Positions 44,917 through 54,854 of a stretch of 64,000 bases of DNA are shown here, piece by piece. Source of the stretch: Hydrogenovibrio sp. JE_KL2 (GTDB lineage: Bacteria > Pseudomonadota > Gammaproteobacteria > Thiomicrospirales > Thiomicrospiraceae); the NCBI RefSeq assembly GCF_009296185.1, contig NZ_WBJR01000002.1:62001-126000 (forward strand). Reading direction: 5' to 3'. A program made the translations under genes and the position numbers. The notes beneath the pieces were generated by a model that had not been told where the DNA came from, did no database searches, and saw only the letters and a list, made by a program, of their open reading frames with translations. Numbering within the stretch: position 1 is the stretch's first letter; each line of letters starts with the position of its first letter.

Positions 44917-45642
44917 ATGTCAGACAACTTAGAGAACAAGAACCCTCAGCAGGAGGGTTCACCACTATTGTCGCTGGAGCATATCAATAAGTTCTACCAG
45001 CAAGGCGAGCTACAGGTCGAGGCGTTGACGAATGTTAACCTGACCGTTCAAAAAGGCGAGTTTGCGGCACTGGTCGGTCCTTCCGGTTCTGGTAAAACCA
45101 CGCTGCTGAACATCATCGGTGGCTTGGATAGACCTTCTGAAGGTTCGGTCAACCTTAACGGCATTGATATGACGCAATTGTCCGAATCGGACTTATCCAA
45201 TTTCCGTCTGTATCAACTCGGCTTTATTTTCCAAGCCTACAATCTGGTTCCGGTTTTGAATGCATTGGAAAATGTTGAGCTGGTAATGGTATTGCAAGGT
45301 GTGGATGAAAAAGAACGCCGGACTCGCGCCGAACACTATCTAGGGTTGGTTGGGCTGCAAGATGTAATGCATCGCCGTCCGGCGGCACTCAGTGGCGGAC
45401 AACAGCAACGCGTTGCCGTCGCCCGTGCTTTAGCGGCAAACCCAATGCTGGTATTGGCGGACGAACCCACCGCCAACCTCGACTCGGAAAATGCGTTTGC
45501 ACTGTTGGACATCATGCACAAGCTATCGCATGAAGAGCAAACCACCTTCTTGTTTTCGACACACGATCCTCGCGTGATGGAACGGGCGGAACGCATTATT
45601 CGATTACGTGACGGTAAAATCGAACACGATGGTAAAGGCTAA
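44917..45642 (+). CDS. LolD-type ABC ATPase
   Basis: 241 residues. Walker A GPSGSGKTTLLNIIGG, Q-loop FIFQAYNLVPVL, signature LSGGQQQRVAVARAL and Walker B MLVLADEPTANLDSE are intact. The Shine-Dalgarno AGGAATAGGA lies shortly before the ATG. It powers the two FtsX-like permeases just upstream. Confidence 0.93.
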   Translation: MSDNLENKNPQQEGSPLLSLEHINKFYQQGELQVEALTNVNLTVQKGEFAALVGPSGSGKTTLLNIIGGLDRPSEGSVNLNGIDMTQLSESDLSNFRLYQLGFIFQAYNLVPVLNALENVELVMVLQGVDEKERRTRAEHYLGLVGLQDVMHRRPAALSGGQQQRVAVARALAANPMLVLADEPTANLDSENAFALLDIMHKLSHEEQTTFLFSTHDPRVMERAERIIRLRDGKIEHDGKG

Positions 45643-45660
45643 CGCAAAGGTTAAACCATC

Positions 45661-46932
45661 ATGTGGACGTTGAAACCTCCTCTTTTATTCTGCCTGCTTG
45701 CCATAGAGATATTGGCAGTCGGCTACGCGCCGTCAAGCTGGGCTTCGCCTCAGTTCACCGGACGTGTCGCCGTATTGGGTGCTTTGGCGCATGCCGATGC
45801 CGACCAAGCCGGCAGCAAAAAAGGCAAGGACACTTACCTCAATGCCAATCAGCAGGGGTTGCGTTTGATGCTGGACGACACCTCGCCTCAAGACCAATGG
45901 TCGATACATTTGCGAACCGTCCGTCAATATGTGGAAAACTATCCCACCAGCAACCTTCACAGTTCGGATTTGTTCCGGGCAAAAACCTTGTCGGACGACT
46001 GGACAGACACCTCCCCCAATACCCAGACCAAAATCGGCTATGAAATTGATCGCGCCGTTTACAAAACGCAAATTCCTCAGATCTCCAAGTTGTTTGGTGA
46101 TGCTTCCGCCAGTGCGTCTATCGGCCGCCAACCCATTGATTGGGGCGCCGGACGTTTCTGGCAGCCGATGAATGTCTTTGGGAGTTTCGCGCCCACCGAC
46201 TTGGACACCGATTTCAAACCGGGCATTGATGCCGCGACATTGGACTTTTACCCCAGCGCTTTCTCTTCTTTGACGGCAGCCTATGTATTTTCGTCGGATG
46301 CCCAAACCCTATCGAAAGGCAAAACCAATGTGGCTTTGCATTATCGTGCGCAGGTTGGTGATGTCTCCGAACTGGGGTTGATTGCCGCCGATGTATTGGA
46401 TAACCGGATTTATGGCGGTTCTTTCGAGACAAGTTGGCAAGGCATGGGGTTTCGTGTTGAGGGCACTCGAACCCATGACAAGAATGCGAAGCGCGACTAT
46501 AACTTTTGGATAGCCGGTATCGACTATCAATTCGACAACGGCATCTTGATTGCCGGAGAAGTCTATAACAACGAGCGGGGTGCTGAAAACGTTAGCCAAC
46601 TCAATACCGTGGCATCTCAATCTTGGTATCGTTATGGGTTACTGCCGCAACTGAGTCGTCAGTTGGCGGGCGTCAGCATCCAGAAAGACGTCATCCCTCT
46701 CTGGCAGGTGCAATACCTTTTACTGTCGAGTTGGTTGAAAGACTCCCGGCAGGACACCGAGGCATCGTGGTTAAACCAGATCAATGCCACCTACTCGGTC
46801 AGCAATGAATCGAGTCTACTGATTTCCGCGTTGTTCACCAACGGTAAAGGCTTGACCTCAAACCAACAACTTCAGTCAGAGTTTGGCGCGGTGCCGCTGA
46901 GTGTGACCGCGAAGTTCGTCATGTATTTTTAA
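45661..46932 (+). CDS. Outer-membrane beta-barrel protein of the LolA/FtsX-like system
   Basis: 423 residues with a signal peptide (SSWASPQF). The rest is alternating amphipathic strands, ending in Phe (TAKFVMYF), the C-terminal signature of barrel proteins. The conserved-looking IGRQPIDWGAGRFWQPMNVFGSFAPTDLDTDFKPGIDA resembles DUF1302-like/phosphoporin-type barrels. It ends the five-gene system and may be the outer-membrane acceptor for what the LolA-like protein carries. Its 3' end overlaps the convergent GGDEF-EAL gene by 14 bases. Confidence 0.82.
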   Translation: MWTLKPPLLFCLLAIEILAVGYAPSSWASPQFTGRVAVLGALAHADADQAGSKKGKDTYLNANQQGLRLMLDDTSPQDQWSIHLRTVRQYVENYPTSNLHSSDLFRAKTLSDDWTDTSPNTQTKIGYEIDRAVYKTQIPQISKLFGDASASASIGRQPIDWGAGRFWQPMNVFGSFAPTDLDTDFKPGIDAATLDFYPSAFSSLTAAYVFSSDAQTLSKGKTNVALHYRAQVGDVSELGLIAADVLDNRIYGGSFETSWQGMGFRVEGTRTHDKNAKRDYNFWIAGIDYQFDNGILIAGEVYNNERGAENVSQLNTVASQSWYRYGLLPQLSRQLAGVSIQKDVIPLWQVQYLLLSSWLKDSRQDTEASWLNQINATYSVSNESSLLISALFTNGKGLTSNQQLQSEFGAVPLSVTAKFVMYF

Positions 46933-49753
46933 GTTGTTCGCAAACCGCTTGCAAGGGTTGAGGCTTGGCAAAATAGTACCCCTGAATAAGGTCGCAGTTG
47001 AGTTCTTTCAGCAATTGTAGCTGTATTTCCGACTCAACGCCTTCAGCAACAACTTTTTTACCCAATGCCTTGGACATGGAAATGGTCGCCGCCACAATCG
47101 CATAATCATCGGCATTGGAATGCACATGGTCGATAAACTGCTTGTCGATCTTCAAGTACGTGCTCTTCAACTGTCTCAACACCGCAAGCGAGGAAAACCC
47201 CGTACCAAAGTCATCAATGGCAAGTTCTGCTCCATTTCTAATAAAGACATCCAACAGCTTTTGCACTTCTTCCGATAACTCTGCGAATGCCGTTTCGGTA
47301 ATTTCAAACTCCAGGTCGGTAAACGCCAAGTCACTGTCTTGGATTGCTTTTAACAGTTGACCCATATCCTCCGAGCTCGCCAATTGCTTGCCGGATAAGT
47401 TAATGGAAATTCGATGCTCATAACCGACTGCCCGTAATAAAGGCAAATCTTTGGCAACCTGCTCTATTTCCCATAAACACAGTGCTTGAATCAAATTGCG
47501 GCGCTCCGCTATGGGAATAAAGTCAGCGGGTGAATTGAAATCCCGCACGGCTTCTGGCGCTTTTGGCCAGCGAATAAGCGCTTCGGCTCCTGCCGGTTGT
47601 TTGGTGTTAGGGTCATACTGCAACTGGTAGTAGAGTTCAAACTCTTGATGTTCTATCGCATGGGAAAGTGCACCAAACAAAGTCACGTCTCTATGCACCT
47701 TATCCAACATGGAAGGCTCGAAAAATACCGCACAGCTCCGACCGGAACTCTTGGCATGATACAGTGCCGTATCTGCTTCAGAAATCATTTCATTTCTGGT
47801 TTTGCTAGGATCGCAGAACACAATCCCGACACTCACTGACGTCTTGACCTCATGCCCTTCTATATCAAAAGTATCATTGAAGAGTGCAACAATCGAATCC
47901 GCAACACACTCGGCTTCAATCCCGCCTGTATTATGACTTAACAGGATGCCGAACTCATCTCCTCCCATACGGGCAAACACATCTTTTTCATGAAGTTTTC
48001 GTCTGATACGGCTGATAACCGCTAACAATAATTTATCGCCGATAGGGTGTCCCAATGAGTCGTTGATTTCTTTAAAGTGATCTAAATCCAACAACAACAT
48101 GACCGCACGATGGCTACTGTCTCTCTCGCGTATCAGCTCTTCTTTCAACGCGTCGAAAAACATCTGGCGATTCGGCAAACCCGTCAAATTATCGAAGTAA
48201 GCCAAATCACTGATTTTCTGTTTTTGCGCCACGATTTCAGAAATATCCTTAAAGGTCACAACCGAACCGACTACTTGCCCATCTTGCCTAATCGGCGTGC
48301 TCCAATATTCGATCGGAAAATAGGTGCCGTCCTTACGCCATAAGACCTCATCAGTAACGTGATAATCACTACGAGTCTTAATCGGCAGTGACATTTGACA
48401 GTCTTTCATTGGGATTTCATGTCCAGCAGCATCAGAATGGTGAATCAAGCTATGATTCTGGTGTCCTAACAATTCCGACTCTTCATACCCCAGCATTTGC
48501 AATGCGGCAGGGTTAACAAAGGTGGTTCTTCCTTGCAAATCGATCCCGAAAATTCCTTCTGTCGTACTCTTCAGCAACAAGTCGCTCATTTTCTGCACTT
48601 CAAAGTATTCGGTCATATCGACTAGATAACCATATAACTCTTTGACCTCTCCATTCGGATGATATTCCGCTTGGTTATAGTCATAAAAATTACGATATTC
48701 ACCGGATTTGGTTTTTAAACGATAAGACAACTCAAAGTGCTTGTACTGACCAAAAAGACTGTCTTCCAAAATCTTCTTGGCACCAGGAAAATCATGAGGG
48801 TGAATCAGCTTCTCGAAGGAACATTTTGGAGACATCATTTCTTCTGAGGTATAGCCCAAAATGGTTTCCACATTTTTGGAAACATAGATTATCGGCCATC
48901 CCTCGTAAGGCGCCCACTTCAAAATGACAGTCGGCCCGCCCGCAAACAGATTTCGCTCAACCGTCAAATCATGCTCAACGGCTTTCATTTCAGAGATGTC
49001 ATCCAACACCCAAATAACGCCCTTAGAGAGATCGGCAGGGACGTGATCATCCATCGCTTTCCCACTGATACGTCCCCAAAAGATGCTGCCATCCAGTCGC
49101 TTGAATTGATACTCGATATGCATCGCCCTATTCTTCACCAAGGAGAAAAAATAACGTTGCCCGAACTCCACATATGTTTCTTCGGAAACATGAATGGTCC
49201 GAACCGGCTGACCAACCAATTCATCCAGTGATTTTGCGCCGAACAAGTCGCACATCCGCTGATTACAGCGCACAATCATACGGTCGGCATCCACCAGCAT
49301 AATGCCGACTTGCGAGGTTTCAAAAATGGCATTCATTTCCCGCTGGCTGGCTTGAAGTAATGCTAATGCTTCTTTGCGCTTGGTTATCTGCTTGAAAATA
49401 CCGACAACCAATGATTCACCACGCCATAGAACCGTGTTAGCAGTGATTTCTACTGGGATAATTTCGCCATCGGCACGAAGTACTTCCGCTTCGAGAGAAA
49501 TGATTTCACCTTTTACCAAAGCCTCTATATGCTGAGCAAAAGTATTTTTGCTTTCACCGTTTTCAGGGTGAAGGGAGGATTGATGCATTCCCACCATTTC
49601 TTTGGCACTACGGCCAAGCATCTCCGCAAAAGCTTTATTGATAAAGCGGATAGTACCGTTGGTCTCAACAATTCCCATCCCCACCGGCAAACTATCCAAT
49701 AACTGGATATGATCTTTTAACTCAAGATCATCCAGCACATGTGAAAAACTCAT
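46919..49753 (-). CDS. Multi-PAS GGDEF-EAL protein
   Basis: 944 residues, cytoplasmic. At least four PAS/PAC segments come first (GIVETNGTIRFINKAFAEMLG, GIMLVDADRMIVRCNQRMCDLFG, WPIIYVSKNVETILGYT, GIFGIDLQGRTTFVNPAALQMLG). A GGDEF domain has ARMGGDEF near residue 595, and an EAL domain has AEALIRW near 722 with DDFGTGFSSL and AEGVESE. Both catalytic motifs are intact. The number of PAS domains suggests several redox or ligand inputs. It stands alone, and its end overlaps the convergent outer-membrane protein gene. Confidence 0.93.
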   Translation of the reverse strand: MSFSHVLDDLELKDHIQLLDSLPVGMGIVETNGTIRFINKAFAEMLGRSAKEMVGMHQSSLHPENGESKNTFAQHIEALVKGEIISLEAEVLRADGEIIPVEITANTVLWRGESLVVGIFKQITKRKEALALLQASQREMNAIFETSQVGIMLVDADRMIVRCNQRMCDLFGAKSLDELVGQPVRTIHVSEETYVEFGQRYFFSLVKNRAMHIEYQFKRLDGSIFWGRISGKAMDDHVPADLSKGVIWVLDDISEMKAVEHDLTVERNLFAGGPTVILKWAPYEGWPIIYVSKNVETILGYTSEEMMSPKCSFEKLIHPHDFPGAKKILEDSLFGQYKHFELSYRLKTKSGEYRNFYDYNQAEYHPNGEVKELYGYLVDMTEYFEVQKMSDLLLKSTTEGIFGIDLQGRTTFVNPAALQMLGYEESELLGHQNHSLIHHSDAAGHEIPMKDCQMSLPIKTRSDYHVTDEVLWRKDGTYFPIEYWSTPIRQDGQVVGSVVTFKDISEIVAQKQKISDLAYFDNLTGLPNRQMFFDALKEELIRERDSSHRAVMLLLDLDHFKEINDSLGHPIGDKLLLAVISRIRRKLHEKDVFARMGGDEFGILLSHNTGGIEAECVADSIVALFNDTFDIEGHEVKTSVSVGIVFCDPSKTRNEMISEADTALYHAKSSGRSCAVFFEPSMLDKVHRDVTLFGALSHAIEHQEFELYYQLQYDPNTKQPAGAEALIRWPKAPEAVRDFNSPADFIPIAERRNLIQALCLWEIEQVAKDLPLLRAVGYEHRISINLSGKQLASSEDMGQLLKAIQDSDLAFTDLEFEITETAFAELSEEVQKLLDVFIRNGAELAIDDFGTGFSSLAVLRQLKSTYLKIDKQFIDHVHSNADDYAIVAATISMSKALGKKVVAEGVESEIQLQLLKELNCDLIQGYYFAKPQPLQAVCEQLKNT

Positions 49754-49955
49754 CTAACCCCCCTTAGTCAAGCGCATGATACCACTCAAACTAAGCTACA
49801 TTATGTCGTATTAAAGAGACACTTCTGATGAAAGCACCCCTCTAAAATCTATCGTATTCTTATAAAAATATATATTAATAAACGGCCGGACGAATTGATA
49901 CCTAAATTTGCGTAAACCAGAACTGTTTGAATCGAAATTTTCTACAATGGAAATG

Positions 49956-49979
49956 AAAACGCCCCCGATTTCGGAGGCG
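49956..49979 (-). terminator. Terminator of the chemoreceptor gene
   Basis: On the - strand, CGCCTCCGA-AA-TCGGGGGCG (one mismatch) followed by TTTTC, about 22 bases past the stop codon at 50002. Confidence 0.8.
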
Positions 49980-50001
49980 CATATAATAACAAAAGAAAAG
50001 G

Positions 50002-51204
50002 CTATTTGTCGGTCTTGAACTGACCGATAAGACTACTCAACTGCGTCGCGTAATTGCCAACCAAAGCACTGGACTCAGAGGTTTTTGCCGCGCCGGCAGC
50101 AACGGTTTGGGCAATATCATTGATTTGATGGACATTATCGCTGACCACATCGGACTGAGCGCGTTGACTCACTGCCGAAGTTGCGATTTGGCTGTTCATC
50201 TGTTTGATGGTTTTCACCGCTTCAGCGATGGATTGCAACGCTTCACCAGCCTCGTTCGCTTGCAATACACTATTGTGGGCTTGCTCACGGCCTTGGTTCA
50301 TAACCCCTACCGCTTCCAAAGCAACATCCTGAAGTTTTTCAATCATCCCTTCGATTTGCTTGGTCGATTCCTGCGTTTTGCTTGCCAATACACGAACCTC
50401 ATCCGCCACCACAGCAAAGCCACGTCCGTGCTCGCCGGCTCTTGCGGCTTCAATCGCCGCATTCAACGCCAACAGATTGGTTTGCTCGGCAATGTCTTTA
50501 ATAACGTCCAGCACCGAACCGATATTTTCACTGTCTTCTTTCAAACGTTGAATAACGGTTGCAGTCTGCTCAACCTCTTCCGCCAGTTTTTTAATGGACA
50601 ATACCGTACTGTTTACGACACTTGACCCTTTTTCGGTGGCAATATTCGCCTCATTTGCCGCTTCAGATGCCGCTTGGGTATTGTTTGACATTTCTACCAC
50701 TGTATCTGACATCTTAGCGATCACCTGTGCCGCCTGCTGAGTGCCTTCTTGTTGGCGCTCAACACCAGATTGAGTTTCTTTGGTGACGGCAGTCATTTCA
50801 TCCGATGCTCGATTTAACTCGCCGGATACCTGAGCAATACGTTTCACCATGTCACGCAGGTTGCCGGACATACCATTAAAGCTCTGCGCCATGTCACCAA
50901 TAAAGTCGTTACTGACAAGGCTACATTTGTGAGTAATGTCGTTATTGCTGATGGCGTTTGCCACTTCACCAATACGTTTCAATCGGTTTAGCAACATGAC
51001 ATTCAACAGCCAGTAGTTGAAAACCCCTATACTCACACCGGCGGCAACACATGCCATAACGAACCACCACAACATCCCGGGTTTCCAGATGACGAAGAGA
51101 TGGGCAAATACCGGAAATATCACCCCCATCCCGAGGCCAAATCCGAGAAAGACCAAGAACATTCTGCGTAGAATGCTAGGTTGTTTGAAGTCGAAGGATA
51201 CCAT
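50002..51204 (-). CDS. Methyl-accepting chemotaxis protein without a large sensor domain
   Basis: 400 residues. Two membrane helices are separated by only about ten residues (IWKPGMLWW), so there is almost no periplasmic domain. A HAMP-like segment follows, then the signalling hairpin with the invariant tip ([35 protein letters not shown]). It relays to CheW/CheA, which are not in the window. Without a ligand domain it may sense membrane or internal state (energy, pH), or work with a partner. Single gene with its own terminator. Confidence 0.92.
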   Translation of the reverse strand: MVSFDFKQPSILRRMFLVFLGFGLGMGVIFPVFAHLFVIWKPGMLWWFVMACVAAGVSIGVFNYWLLNVMLLNRLKRIGEVANAISNNDITHKCSLVSNDFIGDMAQSFNGMSGNLRDMVKRIAQVSGELNRASDEMTAVTKETQSGVERQQEGTQQAAQVIAKMSDTVVEMSNNTQAASEAANEANIATEKGSSVVNSTVLSIKKLAEEVEQTATVIQRLKEDSENIGSVLDVIKDIAEQTNLLALNAAIEAARAGEHGRGFAVVADEVRVLASKTQESTKQIEGMIEKLQDVALEAVGVMNQGREQAHNSVLQANEAGEALQSIAEAVKTIKQMNSQIATSAVSQRAQSDVVSDNVHQINDIAQTVAAGAAKTSESSALVGNYATQLSSLIGQFKTDK

Positions 51205-51295
51205 CTATTTCTTCCTTATAGATTTTTTGCTTTTCCAGCCAATCAGCAAGTAGCTTGCCAACTCCTAGTCTGAAACACACCTTATATAAGAGTTA

Positions 51296-52198
51296 TTACG
51301 CATCCCAATAGGCCTTTTGCTTGAAATAATCCAATAAGAAGTCAATCATCGTTCGTGTTTTTTTAGATACGAAGCGGTTACGAGGATAAACCGCATAGAC
51401 ATAGATTTCCGGACGGTAGTAGTTCTCCAAAACCGGCACAAGAGAACCGGACTGCATATCCTTCCAGATAATAAAGGTCGGCTCCATGACGATACCGTGG
51501 CCGGCTTTCGCCATCTCTTTCAGGAACTCGCCATTATTGGCCTGCAAGCGGGTGGAAAAACTAATGTCATGCGTTTCACCGTTTTCGTCCGTCAGTCGCC
51601 ACGAGTTCATGCCATCGTTACCATACTTTAATAACTGGTGGTGCTTGAGATCTTGCAAACTTTGAGGTGCGCCATGTTTTTCAAGATAGGCCGGGCTGGC
51701 GACCAAGCCGAAACGGATTGGCGCAATCTTCCTTGCCTGCATGCTGGAATCCTTTAAATCCGATATACGAATCGCCATATCGAACCCCGAGCTGATCAAG
51801 TCAACTTCACCGTCGGAAAAATCAATATCCAAGTTAATCCCTGGATAGACCTTCATAAACTGATCAAAGACCTTCGTCAGATGCAACATACCAAATGATA
51901 AAGGCACGGCAATTCTTAAGGAACCGGATAACGCCTGATCATCGACATTAACACTCTGCGTCAACTCGGAAAATGCCGACACGACCCCCAGCGCTTTTTC
52001 GTAAAAGCGCAAACCGGCTTCCGTCAAATTAGAAGAGCGCGTGGTTCTGTGAATCAGCTTCGCGCCCAACTCATCTTCTAACTCACTGAGTCGACGACTG
52101 ACTGCGGACTTTGCCATGTTCAGCTGCTCCGCCGCCTTACCGATACCGCCTGCCTCAACGACCCGTATGAATATCTCGATTTTTTCTAACTGACCCAT
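51296..52198 (-). CDS. LysR-family regulator, divergent from doxX
   Basis: About 300 residues: N-terminal winged helix (KIEIFIRVVEAGGIGKAAEQLNMAKSAVSRRLSELEDELGAKLIHRTTR) and a two-lobed effector domain. The style is that of the CrgA/DmlR-like group that often controls quinone or aldehyde stress genes. ATG at 52198 is preferred; the longer frame begins with no ribosome site. It is divergent from doxX-pirin-yqjG and is the likely regulator of that set, a common arrangement for this gene group. Confidence 0.9.
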   Translation of the reverse strand: MGQLEKIEIFIRVVEAGGIGKAAEQLNMAKSAVSRRLSELEDELGAKLIHRTTRSSNLTEAGLRFYEKALGVVSAFSELTQSVNVDDQALSGSLRIAVPLSFGMLHLTKVFDQFMKVYPGINLDIDFSDGEVDLISSGFDMAIRISDLKDSSMQARKIAPIRFGLVASPAYLEKHGAPQSLQDLKHHQLLKYGNDGMNSWRLTDENGETHDISFSTRLQANNGEFLKEMAKAGHGIVMEPTFIIWKDMQSGSLVPVLENYYRPEIYVYAVYPRNRFVSKKTRTMIDFLLDYFKQKAYWDA

Positions 52199-52329
52199 AT
52201 CGCCCACCGCCTGTGATTGTTCTTGAAATAGCAACAGTAAGTTTTAATTTTGCTGGTTTTTCTTATAGATAACAAGTTCTATCATAGACTCAAAGCAAAA
52301 ACTTTACTCACTGACCTAAGGAGAAAATC

Positions 52330-52725
52330 ATGAACTCACTCATTAAACTGTCTGCGCCTTTGGGGCGCGTGATGCTCGCCGCTATTTTTATCATTTCCGG
52401 GCTTGGAAAAATCGCCAACTACACCGGCACCCAAGGTTACATGGAAGCCATGGGGGTCCCCGGTGCATTGTTACCTTTGGTTATTTTGACCGAGGTCGCA
52501 GGTGGTTTGGCGATTGCCTTTGGTTGGCATACACGTATTGCCGCTTTCCTATTGGCTGGCTTTACTTTGTTGGCGGCATTGATTTTCCACACCAATTTTG
52601 CCGACCAAATCCAACAAATCATGTTCCTGAAAAACATGGCGATTATCGGTGGTTTCCTAACCTTGATTCATCATGGCGCCGGAACTTGTTCGCTGGACAA
52701 CCGACACTTAAACAAACAAGACTAA
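52330..52725 (+). CDS. DoxX-family membrane protein
   Basis: 131 residues, four membrane helices. The start (LGRVMLAAIFIISGLGKIANYTGTQGYMEAMGVP) and TEVAGGLAIAFGWHTRIAA are DoxX/YqjF signatures. In proteobacteria this type sits with pirin and the glutathionyl-hydroquinone reductase YqjG, as here, suggesting a role in quinone or thiol redox stress. TAAGGAG stands six bases before the ATG. First gene of the unit controlled by the divergent LysR. Confidence 0.9.
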   Translation: MNSLIKLSAPLGRVMLAAIFIISGLGKIANYTGTQGYMEAMGVPGALLPLVILTEVAGGLAIAFGWHTRIAAFLLAGFTLLAALIFHTNFADQIQQIMFLKNMAIIGGFLTLIHHGAGTCSLDNRHLNKQD

Positions 52726-52775
52726 GTCATGGGGTCGTATCACTTACCGCCCCTAGCCAAAACAAAGGAACTGCT

Positions 52776-53615
52776 ATGACAACCAAAGAAATCCGCATGC
52801 TGACACTCGGCATGCCGACATCAGATGGTGCGGGCGTGAAGTTGACGCGAGTCATCGGTAGCCCGGAGCTGAATATGCTTGATCCGTTTCTGATGCTTGA
52901 CCGCTTTGAAACGGAAAACCCGGAAGATTACATCGCCGGCTTTCCGCCGCATCCGCACCGCGGATTTGAAACCGTGACCTATATGTTGGAAGGCACCATG
53001 CGCCATGAAGACAATTTAGGCAATAACGGATTGCTCAAACCCGGCGGTATCCAGTGGATGACGGCTGGTCGAGGTATTGTGCACTCCGAAATGCCGGAGC
53101 AGGTCGATGGCGCGATGCGTGGCTTTCAGCTGTGGATCAACCTGCCGAGTCACGCCAAGATGCAAGACCCTCATTATCAGGATTATGACCCGGAACAACT
53201 GCCGGTGGAAGTCCGCGACAATGGTACCGAAGTCCGTGTTATCAGCGGACAAACCGATGAAGGTACGCAAGGCCCCATCATCAACGATTGGGTGAAGCCA
53301 ACCTACTTCGATGTTTCTTTACCTGCCAATACTGACTTCACCCAGACGCTGTCTTCAAACGACAACAGTCTGCTGTTTGTCATTAACGGGCAACTCGCCG
53401 TCGGTGAACAACAGCGCATTGCCAAGGCGAATAGCTTGGCGGTTCTGACGCAGGGTGATACCCTAAAGGTCTCGGCAAAAGACGAAGGTGCTCGTTTCCT
53501 ACTGATTTCAGGACAACCTTTGAACGAGTCCATCGCTCGTGGCGGACCTTTTGTCATGAACACGCAGGAAGAAATTCGTCAGGCGTTTGATGACTATCGA
53601 AGCGGTCGTTTTTGA
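52776..53615 (+). CDS. Pirin-family protein (quercetinase-like cupin)
   Basis: 279 residues, two cupin domains. The metal-binding N-terminal motif is intact: FPPHPHRGFETVTYMLEGTMRHED gives the histidines and the Glu follows in WMTAGRGIVHSEMPEQ. Bacterial pirins can act as quercetin 2,3-dioxygenases or redox regulators; the activity here is open. ATG at 52776 is chosen for AAAGGAA upstream; a longer open frame overlaps doxX. Second gene of the doxX-pirin-yqjG unit. Confidence 0.92.
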   Translation: MTTKEIRMLTLGMPTSDGAGVKLTRVIGSPELNMLDPFLMLDRFETENPEDYIAGFPPHPHRGFETVTYMLEGTMRHEDNLGNNGLLKPGGIQWMTAGRGIVHSEMPEQVDGAMRGFQLWINLPSHAKMQDPHYQDYDPEQLPVEVRDNGTEVRVISGQTDEGTQGPIINDWVKPTYFDVSLPANTDFTQTLSSNDNSLLFVINGQLAVGEQQRIAKANSLAVLTQGDTLKVSAKDEGARFLLISGQPLNESIARGGPFVMNTQEEIRQAFDDYRSGRF

Positions 53616-53666
53616 TTCACTTGATGAATCACTAGCCGAACAGGCTGCAAAAGCAACCTGCCTCGT

Positions 53667-53686
53667 AAAATCTGCCAGGTTGGGGG
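53667..53686 (-). repeat. Window-wide motif, copy 15 (minus orientation)
   Basis: AAAATCTGCCAGGTTGGGG on the + strand, that is the motif on the - strand, in the 142-base gap between pirin and yqjG. One of only two copies in this orientation. Confidence 0.9.
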
Positions 53687-53757
53687 AGTCAAACAATCTA
53701 CTCCGACCACCGCAGCAAACATATGAACACTTAACAAAAAACAATAGGGATAGTGAA

Positions 53758-54746
53758 ATGGGGTTTTTAATCAACGGGAAATGGTCGCCAACTTGGTACG
53801 ATACCGACACCACCAAAGGCGAATTCAAGCGCCTGGAATCGGTCTTCCGTAACTGGATCGGATCACCCCCGATGGTTCTCCCGGCATTTCAGGTGAAGGC
53901 GGTTTTGAAGCCGAACCCGGACGCTATCATCTCTATGTTTCTCTTGCCTGTCCTTGGGCGCATCGTGCGCTGATTTTCCGTAAACTCAAAGGCTTGGAAG
54001 ACATGATTTCCGTCTCTGTCGTCAACTCTTTCATGAACGATGAAGAGGGTTGGACATTCGACGATGGTCCAGATGTCATCCCCGACACCGTCAACCATAA
54101 ACGCTTATTGCATGAACTTTACACCTTAGCAAAACCGGATTTCACTGGCGTTGCCAGCGTGCCACTACTTTGGGATAAGCAACGCAACACGGCAGTCAAC
54201 AATGAGTCTTCGGAAATCATCCGCATGTTCAATTCTGCTTTCGATGGCGTGGGCGCACGTGCTGGAGACTACTACCCCGAGATTCTGCGCCATGAAATTG
54301 ATGCGGTGAACCAACGTGTTTACGACACACTGAACAACGGCGTTTACCGTGCGGGCTTTGCCACCAGCCAAAAGGCCTATGAACGTGCCGTGACCGAGGT
54401 TTTCAACACCCTTGATTGGTTAGAAGAAACTTTAAGCATGCAACGCTACTTGGTCGGCGAACAACTGACTGAAGCGGACATTCGCCTGTTTACCACCTTA
54501 ATTCGCTTTGATGCCGTTTACTTCGGACACTTCAAATGCAACTTGAAACGCATTGTCGATTACCCGAATCTGTTCGAATATCTGCTGGACATCTATCAAC
54601 ATGAAGGCATTGCCGAGACGGTGAATATCGAGCATACCAAACACCACTACTACGGCAGTCACGATAAGCTGAATCCGACCTTGATTGTGCCGAAGGGGCC
54701 TGTGCAAAACTTCAACCAACCACACGGCCGCGCGAATTTACGCTAG
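53758..54746 (+). pseudogene. yqjG: Glutathionyl-hydroquinone reductase YqjG/EcmB-type, frameshifted
   Basis: The normal start MGFLINGKWSPTWYDTDTTKGEFKRL is present from ATG at 53758, with AGGGA upstream. After RNWIGSPP the frame is lost at a run of five C bases (53866-53870). One extra base there would restore DGSPGISGEGGFEAEPGRYHLYVSLACPWAHRAL and the rest of the enzyme to the stop at 54746. The catalytic Cys (ACPWAH) lies in the shifted part. The later frame has an ATG at 53994, but a product from it would lack the catalytic motif. This is either a true one-base deletion, a phase-variable or slippage site, or a sequencing error; the rest is well conserved, so decay, if real, is recent. Confidence 0.88.
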
Positions 54747-54854
54747 ACCTTACACGCTTCCAGCTTGATTTTTATAGGCAACTGGCATTCAATAGCGGAG
54801 ACATAAACATAAAATAAACATCCAACAGACAACCCATAACCTCCAGGAGGCCTT

